A stretch of DNA of 64,000 nucleotides, from the NCBI GenBank assembly GCA_036346225.1, contig JARFIW010000835.1:248001-312000 (forward strand), given 5' to 3'. The notes below the pieces were generated by a model. That model was not told where the DNA came from. It saw only the letters and a program-made list of their open reading frames with translations, and made no database searches. Origin of the DNA: Platerodrilus igneus. Taxonomy: Eukaryota > Arthropoda > Insecta > Coleoptera > Lycidae. Position 1 is the stretch's first letter. Each line of letters starts with the position of its first letter. Below are positions 44,270-54,805 of this stretch, piece by piece. The translations under genes were made by a program, and so were the position numbers.

Positions 44270-46655
44270 TTGCCTCAGACGTACGCTTATTTCAAGCCTC
44301 ACCGTTGGGCTCCATAAATATGCAGGTGATTTATCTGGAAGGAAACCCTAAATCTTCGTGCCCCACACTTTGGGCGTCATAAATATGCAGTGGATTTTTT
44401 TCGAAATCGGGCCCCCACAAATTGGTCTGTTATAAATATGCACTGTTTTCCTTAGGAAGTCGGGGTCCTTTTTCAGTTGCTATAAAACGTGCTGAAAATA
44501 ATAAAAGAAAAAACTCTACTAATTTCCACCTAATTAAATTTTTGAGTCCAACCTTTGATTACTAGACGTTCTGGTTTGGTACCTTCTGAAGATGCTTTCC
44601 AAACTGATATTTCACGGCTAGGTCTGCTCACTGCTTCTTCAGGGATACTCACCACAGCTACTCATTCTATCAACAACTTTTATAATTAATAATAAAAAAA
44701 ATAAACAAATAATTCGACAAAACACACAACCCTTTTATTTTAACAAGACAAAAAAATTCATTCACACCATCTCAATACTTACAATATGGATCTACGTTAA
44801 ACATTTTTATAACACTACTCGGTATCAAAAGAAATCAACTTAATATTCCCCCGATTGTATGCTCCTCTACATGTCATTGTTTTATTTTAAAGTAGATGGG
44901 CCTATCCTGGAACCTTAATTTACTTTCCCCCGGGTTATGGTGAGCTCAGTATAAACCTTTTTATATTTGTGTGCTCAAATTTTAGCACTGAAAAATTATA
45001 CAAAAGACCCGTTTACCTCTTACATCTGTGACATATTATACAAGCCTTTATACTCTCAAATTTATAATAAAAAAATTGTCCTTTACATATGTTCATAAAT
45101 TAATTTTCAGTGCACAAAATATTTTCACCAAAATAAACTCAACTCACTAATAGTTAAATAAATCCACATCAGCACAACAGTTTCAACAAAACAAAAATAG
45201 TTACCTGGAGAGTATTCTGCTTCCAGATCACCACCTCTGTAGATGCCTTCCGCAAGACTGCACGTATCAGAATCGCTCTATGTTGCTAGTTTCTATTTTG
45301 AACAGCGATTCCATCGCAAACTTGTTGTTCATCCAAATCATCAACAATTCCTGCCTCTCCAGATCCAAACATCACCTCTTCTTCCACGTAATGTGCATCA
45401 AGCACCCTCGTTCAATTTGTAAATAAATCTCTACTTACGAGTCATACTGCTTCAATTACAACGATTTACTACGGCTCACTCAGTTTTAAATGAACTTGCA
45501 CCTACTTGCGCATAAAAGCACTTGTAAATCTTGGGTCGGCCTGCACTTGTCACATGGTTTAAAGCTAGGATGATCTTCTTGTAGACTTGGAAAAATAAGA
45601 GAGAGCAAATGCCACTTTCAGCAACGCTTATATAATCACCACCCACTTCAGTTATCTATATTTTCGTTACGCATTCCTCGTTTACAAACGGGCACTCAAT
45701 TCTACAAAATTCGCTTGCACGTAAATACAACGGTCTTTCAAAATTCAGAAATTATCAACATAACAATTCATTACCGCGAAAAACTATCTAACCAAAAACA
45801 ACCGTTCAAATATCTTTAAAATTTTTCCGTTCTGTCAAGTTCACACAAATACAATCACGCCTATCGTGTGCGCGTTTATCCAATCATCTCCCTTGCACTG
45901 TTATAATAACATCTCTCAGCTTTGTACACATTTCCTACCTAATATGTACGTTATTTCTACCTTTCTAGTATCTCTCTCTGTCCTGTGTTTTCTGTCTTGC
46001 TTGTAGCCCCTCTATTACAATATTGTTCAAGGTTATTTCTCCCTTCCTTTAGGTGTGTCTTGAAAAATCGATACCGTCCACAAACATGTTGCATTGCCGT
46101 TCTTCTTATAGCTTTTTAAAGTATACTTGTCTATCACGCGCTTGAAAATGTTTGTCATTTAAACACCTGATACCTTTTATCTGCCTCTGTTACGTATTAA
46201 ACCTTGTCTGTCTCCTAATTGTATCGATTTGATTTGCACTAGTGGACTGTTGTTGTTAGCCTTGCAATTTTCGTTAACACAATTTACCTCGAATTATTCT
46301 CAACGTAAGCTAGCTTTACAAGAATTCTGTTATTTACCCAATCGTCTGTTCTATGGAATTCTCGACGGTTTTAACGTGTTTTTCAATATTATAGCTTGTA
46401 GCGTTCGTCGAATGCTTTACTTATGCTGTATTTAATAAATGTACCTTGCGTAAATTATTGATTTTTATGCTGAAAAGCTTGTCGTATTAATCTTGGTACA
46501 CGATTCTCGACCTTGTTGTCGATCTTAATCGCTGTCCTTGTAGTATATTAACGTATATAAATTAAACCTACATTATAATATGTAATTTAATCCCAATCTA
46601 ATTATTGAAGCGTTTCAAATAAATTATTGATTTCTATGTAGAGGGTATCTACAAA

Positions 46656-46658
<3 letters not shown>
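44270..46658 (-). repeat. Tandem unit B
   Basis: Landmarks: TTGCC after (TA)n; ATGGTGAGCTCA (44937); GTTACCTGG (45200); ACTTAC (45433); TTATATAA (45629); AAAATCGAT (46064). It is the longest unit (2.39 kb) with extra DNA between the TATA-like box and AAAATCGAT. At its left end TATAAATATGC recurs at 44313, 44378 and 44431 as a 53-65-bp tandem repeat (GGGCGTCATAAATATGCAG). The peptide motif of units A and C is not readable in frame here. Confidence 0.65.
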
Positions 46659-46699
<41 letters not shown>

Positions 46700-46703
<4 letters not shown>

Positions 46704-48652
46704 CCGTGGAACTCGGGTAAAACTTAGTACTCTCTCAAAAAACATTCGAGAATAATACAAAATTTTCAAATTCGAAAATAAAAAAATTTCCAAAAATTTA
46801 AATAAGTCAAAAAAGATATTGCTTACGCGTTTTCCTCTCTTCCTCGGTTGAATGGCCTTCTTCAACTGCTTCCGGCTAGCTCATTAGGACCTCCTTTTGG
46901 ATAGCTATATTCATTCATAAATCCTATCATAATCTTTTATTTATTCCTATTTACAAATGCAATTCATTATTATTTTATTGTTCACGTTACACTTCAGTAA
47001 CCCTTATTTTGTAATGTCCTTTATTTAATTTTAAACTCATCAAACACATAAAATGTACGCGGAGTAAATGGACCTTGAATAATACCTTCTCTAAAATTCC
47101 TTTATTATAACTTATTTATTTATTTTAATAATAAACGTAAACTGTGGGGTATGGTGAGCTCATAATAACCCAATTAATGTATGCCCTTCGACTTTGCATA
47201 CTCTAAAACAAAAAAAAAACAAAGCCATGTACTCTTCACAAAATTTCACGTTCTGAGGGAACGTTTAAAAGCTTTCTAGACACCTTCAATTTCTAGTTGA
47301 ATACCGTAATAAAGTTATTTATACATATTCTGTTCAATACGTAAATAATTCACACTACCTTGAAAAACACTCTCATACGCCATCCCAAAATATTACAGTT
47401 TATAGGAATCACAAGTTTAAATCGTTACCTGGAATTTCTAGAAGATTTTCGCTCTGTAGATGATGCCATGTAATTTTCTATCTCGTCTGCAGGTCGATTC
47501 TCTCAATTACTAAACGACTTCCATTTCAGTTGATCCACCAACGCCTTCTTCTCGGTGTAACCAAATTCCAAATTTCATTTCACAGTAATCTACGTTATTT
47601 AATGTCCCGACACCAGTTGATAAAATTATGGGTGATACCTCAAATTAAAATAAGTGATTTCGGCACACTAACCGCGTTTTTAATTAATTTAGAGGCTACC
47701 ACTAAGCAATACACGTTAAATTATTTGTTAATACTTACAACTCATGTTTAACTTTCATATGTGCTTTCGGGACGATTGAAATAATAAGGCACGAAGTTAA
47801 AAGACAAGAGAGCGAGTCCTAGTTCTCTAGAGTATTTATGTCTTTCGACTGTAACCTCTGCAGGCCCCCAGTTACCCGAAATTCCGCTCACAACAACACA
47901 TTCTCACAATTTTGCACTCAACCCCAATTTCAAATCTGCTAATTTCAATACCTCGTTATAAATTTTTAAGAAACTTACGCTACACTATCCTCGTGTCTAT
48001 GTCAAGTAAACCTATCGACCAATCGTTGACTTAATGACGTTTCTCAAATCCCTCCTCTATTATTGTGGTCTTATGCTTATACGTTTTCTACGTCTCAGTC
48101 TAACCTTGCTTGAGTGGTTGAAAAATCGATATCCTTGTTTGTTCACTGTTTACACACGTGGACTCTCTACGTGCGTTAAATAACCCCCTCATTAGCATTT
48201 CCCGTGAATATAAGCGACGGTTTATCCGACGTTCTCTGTAACCATTTGTTATCTACACAATTTAGACAGAACTTGACCTTTAGAAAAATACGCAGGTGTT
48301 CAATCGTAATATTTTAAATAACACTTCTACGATTTGGATATTCCACGTATTTTAACCCTCTTGATATATTTGTACGCTAGCCACGCGTCTCATCTTTGGT
48401 ATTACCGGGTTTTAAACTTATAATTGTTCAATTAAATTCAAATTAAATAATAAATTAATGGCATTGGCTTCTACCATTTAGTTTCTTTGCAAACCTACCT
48501 AAATTGCATTAATTATTTATAAAATTTCGTTAATACCAGATACTTAAAAATGAACTAACTAATATAATTTTCGCACGTAATTTCTGGTTGTTTCTTTATA
48601 CAGGGTGTTTTGAAATTGCTTCGCTTATATTTATCTTTGATCTTTTAAAACC

Positions 48653-48657
<5 letters not shown>
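46700..48657 (-). repeat. Tandem unit C
   Basis: Landmarks: TTGCCGTGGAACT; ATGGTGAGCTCATAATAACC (47151), which matches unit A over the whole 20 bp; GTTACCTGG (47424); ACTTAC (47733); TATTTATG (47832); AAAATCGAT (48122); TTTATACAGGGTGTT (48596). A candidate microexon on the minus strand (end CTACAGAG...CCAG|GTAAC, about 47433-47490) shares GGCATC..CTACAGAG with unit B. The peptide frame homologous to unit A (about 46920-46840) is cut by a stop. Confidence 0.65.
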
Positions 48658-48694
<37 letters not shown>

Positions 48695-49179
48695 CATTAA
48701 AACAATGCATAATTTTAAAAAAATCTCTTTAATACCATCACAGTTCCAGCATATAGCGTCTTCTTCTTTGCCCATAACCCATACAAGTAGCAGCCAAAAC
48801 AAAACCGAGCAGTTAAAGTCTGTGCAAAGTGTAAGTTTATAAACCCATCTATGCTTTCTTACAATCCAAGGATATAAGATTATTTAAGTTCAACGGTTTA
48901 TCTGTTTCTTGTTGACTGGATCCACTCTGCCTGCCAGCGCTCCGCATCTATAAAACTGTACAACAAATTGTATTTTTGTTTGTTTCCTAATGTGCCAGGG
49001 TTGTGTCATACAGGATTTTCTCTGCTGATTACAAATATGTTAGAATTTTCTTATATTTCTTCAGTCAAAAGTTATTCATATTTTTATAGTGGAAACATTT
49101 TATTATATATTATTTACATTTGTTATAATACAAATTATGCATACCACGTCACTACTTAATCTCAAAATTTTTTGCATGT
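48658..49179. other. (TA)n tract and AT-rich spacer
   Basis: (TA)n at 48658-48693 closes the tandem block. The remainder is AT-rich with no recognised gene. Confidence 0.45.
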
Positions 49180-49756
49180 GATTTTCGTTTATAAGGGCAT
49201 CTCTGGACCATCACTGATTAGGTTCCAACAATAATCTACAAGCATTGTAGGGCTCCACTTCCTTTTGTATTGATTTTTGCATTGGATCATGCCTTGGAGA
49301 AACCTTTCACCATGCTCGTCAGTCGTTGATCCTAGATTTACGAGAAAAAGTTCAAATGCGAGTGGAGAAAATGAACCTTCCAAGATATGTTGCAACCATA
49401 TAGCTGTATGTAGAAATTAAAAACTCACAGTTTGTTCCCAACTTTTTGCTTTTGTATTTTCCAAGAAATTAGAAAGCACCTCTTTATGTGAAACCCATAC
49501 AGTAGCTTCAATATCGATCAGTTTTGAATCGAATACAGTCCTCTTTAATGTGAATTTACTGCCAAATAGAAATTCCTTCTTTTATTTTTGCTTCACTTAG
49601 TCTGGAAAAATTTTCTTTCAAATATTGGAATGTATCACCATTTTTATTTAAAGCTTTGACAAAGGTCCCTATCAGTTCCAGTTTTAAGTGCAGAAGTGGA
49701 AGCAAAACTTTCTTTCTATAACGAGTAGAGGATTTGCAAAATCTTTTTTCTAGCAA
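49180..49756 (-). pseudogene. Arthropod repeat-associated ORF of unknown function
   Basis: The minus strand reads YRKKVLLPLLHLKLELIGTF, VKALNKNGDTFQYLK and, further on, LGSTTDEHGERFLQGM, KRKWSPTMLVDYCW. I recall the DEHGERF...KW(S/N)PxMLADYCW block from many unannotated, repeated arthropod proteins whose function is unknown. Broken by several stops (about 49430, 49550). It directly follows a gypsy integrase in the same orientation, so it may have been picked up by, or inserted into, that element. Confidence 0.6.
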
Positions 49757-50470
49757 CCAGGTTTTCTCGCATTTTTCTCTCCATATAACTTTCGGCTACA
49801 AAGTCTTTTCCAAGCTTACTTCCTAACTCAAGGTCACATTGTAAACGTATCTTGCGCCTCAGCATACCACATGCTGTCCAGTACTCTTGTGAATCGTAGA
49901 TCGCTAGGCCAAAAAAATAGGCGTCCGTATTGATCCTAGTCCATTTGATATTCAGAGACTGCCTTGGAGAAATACCTTCGCATGGTATGGTTCATGCATT
50001 CTACCATACTATCAATTGAAAGTGCAACGGTGTCATTCTGGTCTTTCTCATCTTGAAACTTCTGGAAATAGCGCCGATTCAAAATATCTGCCCTGATAAA
50101 AGTGGAAGCTGCAAAGTTATTCTAAAACATCAGAAATGCTCTTTGAATAACACGTCAGTGACGGTAGTTGCTTTCTGGTTGGGTATAGCAAACGCCTCAG
50201 ACTATTTTGTTAAGTAGTTTTTGGTCACCAAGATGTATTTATTTTCAGTGTCGGTTTTGGAGAATAAGCCTGCAATGTTAATCGCCACTCTCTCAAACAA
50301 GGTTCCTACATTGTGTTTTGTCATCGGGGCTTTTCGTTCATCCATCGGGGCACAAAGTAACACTTTCCGAACCATTCTCTAACGTATTTCTTGCAGTCTA
50401 TCCAGTAAAATCTTTTTTTTTTGAGAATTTTTGTAGGGTTTTCTTGACGCTAAAGTAATCTTCCGACGCC
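49757..50470 (-). pseudogene. Gypsy integrase fragment
   Basis: Minus-strand pieces: WIDCKKYVREWFGKC (zinc-finger end), FERVAINIAGLFSKTDTENK (start of the catalytic core, first Asp replaced by Asn: NIAG for DIAG), YILVTKNYLTK, EAFAIPNQKATTVTDVL, LSIDSMVECMNHTMRRYFSK, VSEYQMD and RKIRLQCDLELGSKLGKDFV (C-terminal region). Integrase joins element cDNA to the chromosome. Stops and frame changes, and loss of the first catalytic Asp, show it is dead. It is a different copy from the integrase remnant at 37.5 kb. Confidence 0.85.
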
Positions 50471-50479
50471 CTACTATTT

Positions 50480-51104
50480 AGATGTCTGATCTCGGTCTAC
50501 TTCTACTTCTTTTTTCCTATCTTTGCTTGTAATATATCCCATACTATTCCCTAAAAATTCTCTTTCTCTATAACCTATTTGTTATTTACTTTGTCTGTGC
50601 ATGCTATCATCCTCATACATTTGAAGCACAACATTCCAGAAGGCTTCTATTTCTTTCTGTTTGCTTTTCCTACTGCCCCTATTTTATAGACGCACTGTGC
50701 TGTGCTCCACACATATGCTTCCAACAATTTTCTTTTTGTTTCTATGTTTGTTGTCTTTGAATATAGCCGCCGTTTTTTTTGTTATATGTAGTTCGGTCCC
50801 CTTCTATTGTTTTACAATCATATACTCTATTTGGTATGTGAAGGAGTAAGCAGCCCTACTAGTGCTAACCTATCCATTTTAATTTTCAATTTCACTAGCT
50901 TACCTACTTGCCTCATACTTCTGACATTCCACGCTCCGACTTGCGGAATGTTTCAGACTCTTTGTCTAGAGTTTTTGATTACATTCTCCCAAGTAGTCCC
51001 CTCCCGGAGATTCGAATGAAGGACTATTTTAACTCCGGAATTTTTTACCCAAGAGGATGCCATCATCTTAAAAACAATTTAGGTACGCTGTGTACTTGAG
51101 AAGA
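50480..51104 (-). mobile_element. Internally deleted F2 element, copy 4 (left part)
   Basis: From high to low coordinate on the minus strand: 5' UTR (51104-51060), endonuclease start (ECxVRSMRQVGKLVKLKI-like, 51060-50862), then, at a sharp join near 50861, the 3' UTR and second C-terminal module (50861-50480). RT and the first module are missing. Because 5' and 3' ends occur in one copy, it ties the endonuclease, 5' UTR and 3' module to one family. The 5' UTR resumes at 53281. Confidence 0.7.
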
Positions 51105-53280
51105 GACCGGGACAGCGAACCCCTGGGCTAGAGCTGGGAGTGGAGAAAATACTGTTTAAGGAAGCAATTACAAATTTCGGGGTAAAGATTGACAATAAGT
51201 TAAATTGGAAAGCTCACGTGCAGTACATTAAAAGCAAAGGCAGCGAAATATCAAACAAAATGATGGCGGCGGCGAAAATCAACTGGGGTTTCAGGGGTGA
51301 ATCGCTGAGGACGATTTATGCCGGAGCAATTGAGCCGGCAATGCTGTACACAGCTTCTGTATGGGCGGAAGGTTGTAAAGTCCGGGAGATGCGTCAATTG
51401 ACGAGCGTACAACGCATAACCGCTGTGAAAGCGGCCAGGACGTACAGGACCACCTCCACGGAGGCGGTCCTGGTGATCGGTAGGACTGTTCCTATCGAAT
51501 ATGTCGTTAGGGAGATTAGAGATAGGAGATTGATAAATATAGGGAAAGGGCGCGAAATTATCGAAGATATCATTCATCTTGGTAATAGGAAGGTAGAACG
51601 AAAGATCGTTGTATCTGAGTTGGGACACCCGGCCGATATTAGAGGAATCGAGTTTGTAGAAGGCGATGGGGACGCGACGGGCATCAGAATTTATACGGAC
51701 GGCTCACGCATGGATGACGGGCAAGCAGGCGCGGTGTTTGTCGTGTATGAGCAGGAAAGGGAGGTGTTTCGGTTTCAAACCAAACTCGCAAACTGGAGCA
51801 CTATTTTCCAGTGCGAATTGGTAGCCATACGAGAGGCAATCGATTACGTAATAAACCACGTGGGCAGAGATGAATATTATATAATCAGCGACAGTAAATC
51901 AGCGCTGACAACTTTAACAAACATGAACACCTCGACAGACCTCCAGGCGGACGTCTGGAGGATAGCGCCGCGACGGGCGACTTTCGGATATCACATTCGT
52001 CGATAATATTAAAAGGAAACTGCGCGAAAAGTCAATTCAACAATTGGAAGAGAGGTGGAACAACGCTGCCACGGGCTAGAGGTAGGATAGAGGTTAAGCT
52101 CGATCACAAAATGGTGCAGCTTATAACAGGGCACGGCGCTCTGAAGGCGTATTTACAGAGGTTCGGTTTAACCAACAGCGACCGCTGCGAATGCGGCGAG
52201 GGCGCAGAAAGCGCAGAGCACGTGCTCTTCGACTGCCCGCTTGAGGCGGGAAATCGAGGGTTGGCTGAAAGTAAACTAGCTATCCTAGGTCTGGCATGGC
52301 CAAAGAGCCTAGAGGAAGTGCATACCCACCAGGACTTTAGCAGTGCACCCCATCTTCCCCTTAGAAGTAAGTTACAGTTAGATGTAGGCAGACGACCAGA
52401 TCTTCGGATGCTGGAGAATTTTATTATCCAGGTAAGACTTAAATTGTGGCGGCTGTACTCGCACAAGCATTGATTTACATTAATTAGTTGTTTTAAAATA
52501 ATTTAACAAGCACGTTTTGTGCGTAATGGCGCTAGTCGACATAATGCTTGTGCGAGTGCACCTGATAAATAGGGTGATGCTTTTGCTATTTTGTGCACTG
52601 TTATATGCTTAACGCTTATTAGACATTTATTTATATATTTATATAATTATATTTATTTATATTTTATATTTACACTTTATATTTATTAGCATGTATTGTA
52701 GTATTTTGTGGCATATTTATTTTGTTTGACGCACTGTCGCCATTTTGGTTGCAGTATATATTTGGGAAGGAAGAGTAGAATTGTGAAGATTGTAATCATA
52801 ATATAAATCAATTAGGGAATGATAGGGAAAGCTAGGGATGGATTTAAATTAGTTAGCTAGATTTGGATAGTTTTAAGACGACCCTTCAGGTCGCACTGGT
52901 AAGCAGAGCCGGCGTCTGCAATCCGGTATTACGGATCCCTCCCCATCTCATTTTTGCTTGTATCTTGTTGATCGGGTACACTCCAAGATCAGCGCTAGGG
53001 ATACCATTATTTAAACCCTGTTTTTAGTTTTTGTTTTTGTTTCAGTTTATCAGATTTTTAGGTTTGTTAGATTGTTAGAGTTTGTTAGGTCTGTTAGATT
53101 TTAGGTTTGTTAGATTTTTATTTAGATTTTTATTTAGGGTGGATTAATTATGAAGTTAGGATTAATAAGAAGCACGGTTATTTTCGCGTTTAAACGCAAT
53201 GTAGTACCTTCGGATGGAGCATTGGGGACGTGGCCGCAAGTATAGCGGTCCTTATTCAAATTATAATGTGTATTTTGTAG
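51105..53280 (+). mobile_element. F1 non-LTR element, copy c
   Basis: A plus-strand, 5'-truncated F1 copy inserted into the F2 5' UTR: the F2 match ends at CTTGAGA (51103) and restarts at GTAATGTGGTGG (53281), whereas 10470-10500 is continuous across this point. It contains the RT thumb, RNase H, the C-terminal zinc motif and about 800 bp of 3' UTR, part of which (52800-53010) also occurs at 26570-26880. An internal deletion of about 475 bp relative to copy a lies at 52318. Confidence 0.8.
51140..52470 (+). pseudogene. F1 ORF2 C-terminus, copy c
   Basis: Opens with FGVKIDNKLNWKAHVQYIKS (RT thumb). The same region as copy a follows: ASVWAEGCKVREMRQL, IYTDGSRMDDG (RNase H first Asp), CELVAIREA (Glu) and IISDSKSALT (Asp). 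At about 51966 a deletion joins DVWRIA to the ATFGYHIRR frame, removing the HDGNVGNDRADEL part and its last Asp. A second frame from 52111 holds LITGHGALKAYLQRF, then RCECGEGAESAEH and VLFDCPLEAGN with an intact CxC...H...C motif. It then crosses the 475-bp deletion at LEEV|HTHQD. Confidence 0.85.
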
Positions 53281-53540
53281 GTAATGTGGTGGTTTCCAGT
53301 AGCCTTCTACATCGCAGTAGTGTGTTTAAGAATGCCATAGCGACCCCATGGTGTTTGTCAAGCTAAGTACCGAAAGAGCCGCTGCCTTCTTTCGGGGACC
53401 TGTTTTAGTCTGGTTCTTACTAAAGACCCCACTAATTTGGGTCGACTCTTTAGATCACTAGAACTCTGAAGTCGTTCAACCCGTTCTAATAATGTAGAAC
53501 TTCTTGAAGGTACAGGTCCATTCAGAACCCAATAAAGATT
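53281..53540 (-). other. F2 copy 4, 5' UTR (right part)
   Basis: Aligns with 10486-10720 and contains the conserved CCGAAAGA...TCTTTCGG hairpin (53369-53394). It is the outer half of the 5' UTR split by F1 copy c. Confidence 0.65.
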
Positions 53541-54424
53541 TATCCTGTCCTGAAAATGAACATATAGTTGCACTCGTTAAACATGGTTGTTGGATTAAAA
53601 TTGTTACAAGCCCAAATAGACATTTTCTGAAAACTGTTACTTGTAACAAATCAATAATCAGTAACTCCTGCAAAAACCGCTAGTTAGATCGATTTAGTAA
53701 AACCTCTACAAGCTTTGCCATACAATTTTTGAGAACTGTAGGATTTGAATCTAAGCTACTCGCTTATTAGAATATAATATACGATATCAGATTTAAAATA
53801 TTCTTTTGACAGAATACTTTTACTAAGTCTGTGGTTCACGCCCACTCACTTTCTCTAACAAGCTTTTATTGCGTGATTTTCACGCTGTGAGTATGCAAAG
53901 TTCAAAAGGTGATGAGAATTGCATGCCAACATAACCCTACTTTCCGCAGTTCAGCAGTTCAACTCACAGATCATATACTAATATCATTAAATATCATTTA
54001 TATGCAAGGCAAAGATCATTTATAACAGGATTTATATCAATATTTTTAACAGCGTGGAATAATTTAACTTCTGTAAGTGAAGATGCGCGCACCAGGAGAT
54101 AACAAATGAGAAACATTATCATTATACGACTGATGATTTACAAGACAAGCGCAAATTTTCTATGCTTTATTGTAAAGCAATAAAAGAAGAATAGATACAG
54201 TGGCGTATGAAATTATAGGTGACAATTATAATAATAACTACGTAAATCTTAATGTATATAATAAGAATTTCTTGTGACTTGGTGGCAAAGACGTGATTTG
54301 CGTATCGGTTTGTTAATGCAAATTACCGCTTTAGTGAGTATCGACTGCGCGATCGTATAAATCAAGGACTACACTGGTTTCTTTCTATTTTGATCTCAAC
54401 AATTGAATGTATACTGAACTGATT
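53541..54424. other. AT-rich spacer
   Basis: No recognised gene or repeat. Confidence 0.4.
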
Positions 54425-54796
54425 TGTTACACTTCCCCTCTTAAATAAGTTTTAAAAAGTATTAGTAGTCAGGGGTTAACCGGAGTGAAATTCATCCCTA
54501 GGCATAAATTACGAATGTTCACTTTGAATTAAACAAATAAATGCCAAAGAATAATATTGTAACAGTGATTATGAAATGTATGGAACATTCTGGAACGGAC
54601 GTTTATTGGGTCTTTACTAAAGCGGTCTCATATCTGTCTAGCGATAGCAACGAATAATTCACAGATATCGCAATACCATAGAGTTGTTCTCGAAGGGTTA
54701 TTCTAGATATTTTTTTCGTTTTACTAGAATAAAGTATTATCGTATATACGTGTGAACCCCGTAGAGGCAGTTTAATTTAGTTTAAACTCAGTTACA
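54425..54796 (+). repeat. Possible solo LTR
   Basis: Begins TGTTACACTTCCCCTC, a start I associate with copia-type LTRs, has AATAAA at about 54729 and could end at CAGTTACA. I found no matching target duplication and no second copy, so this is weak. Confidence 0.25.
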
Positions 54797-54805
54797 ATAA
54801 ATGTT

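Noticed and set aside
46229..46435. Signal-peptide-like plus-strand ORF in unit B
   Set aside because: No counterpart in units A or C; hydrophobic frames are common in AT-rich DNA.
48596..48802. ORF with Ile-Tyr repeats
   Set aside because: Translation of the (TA)n tract.
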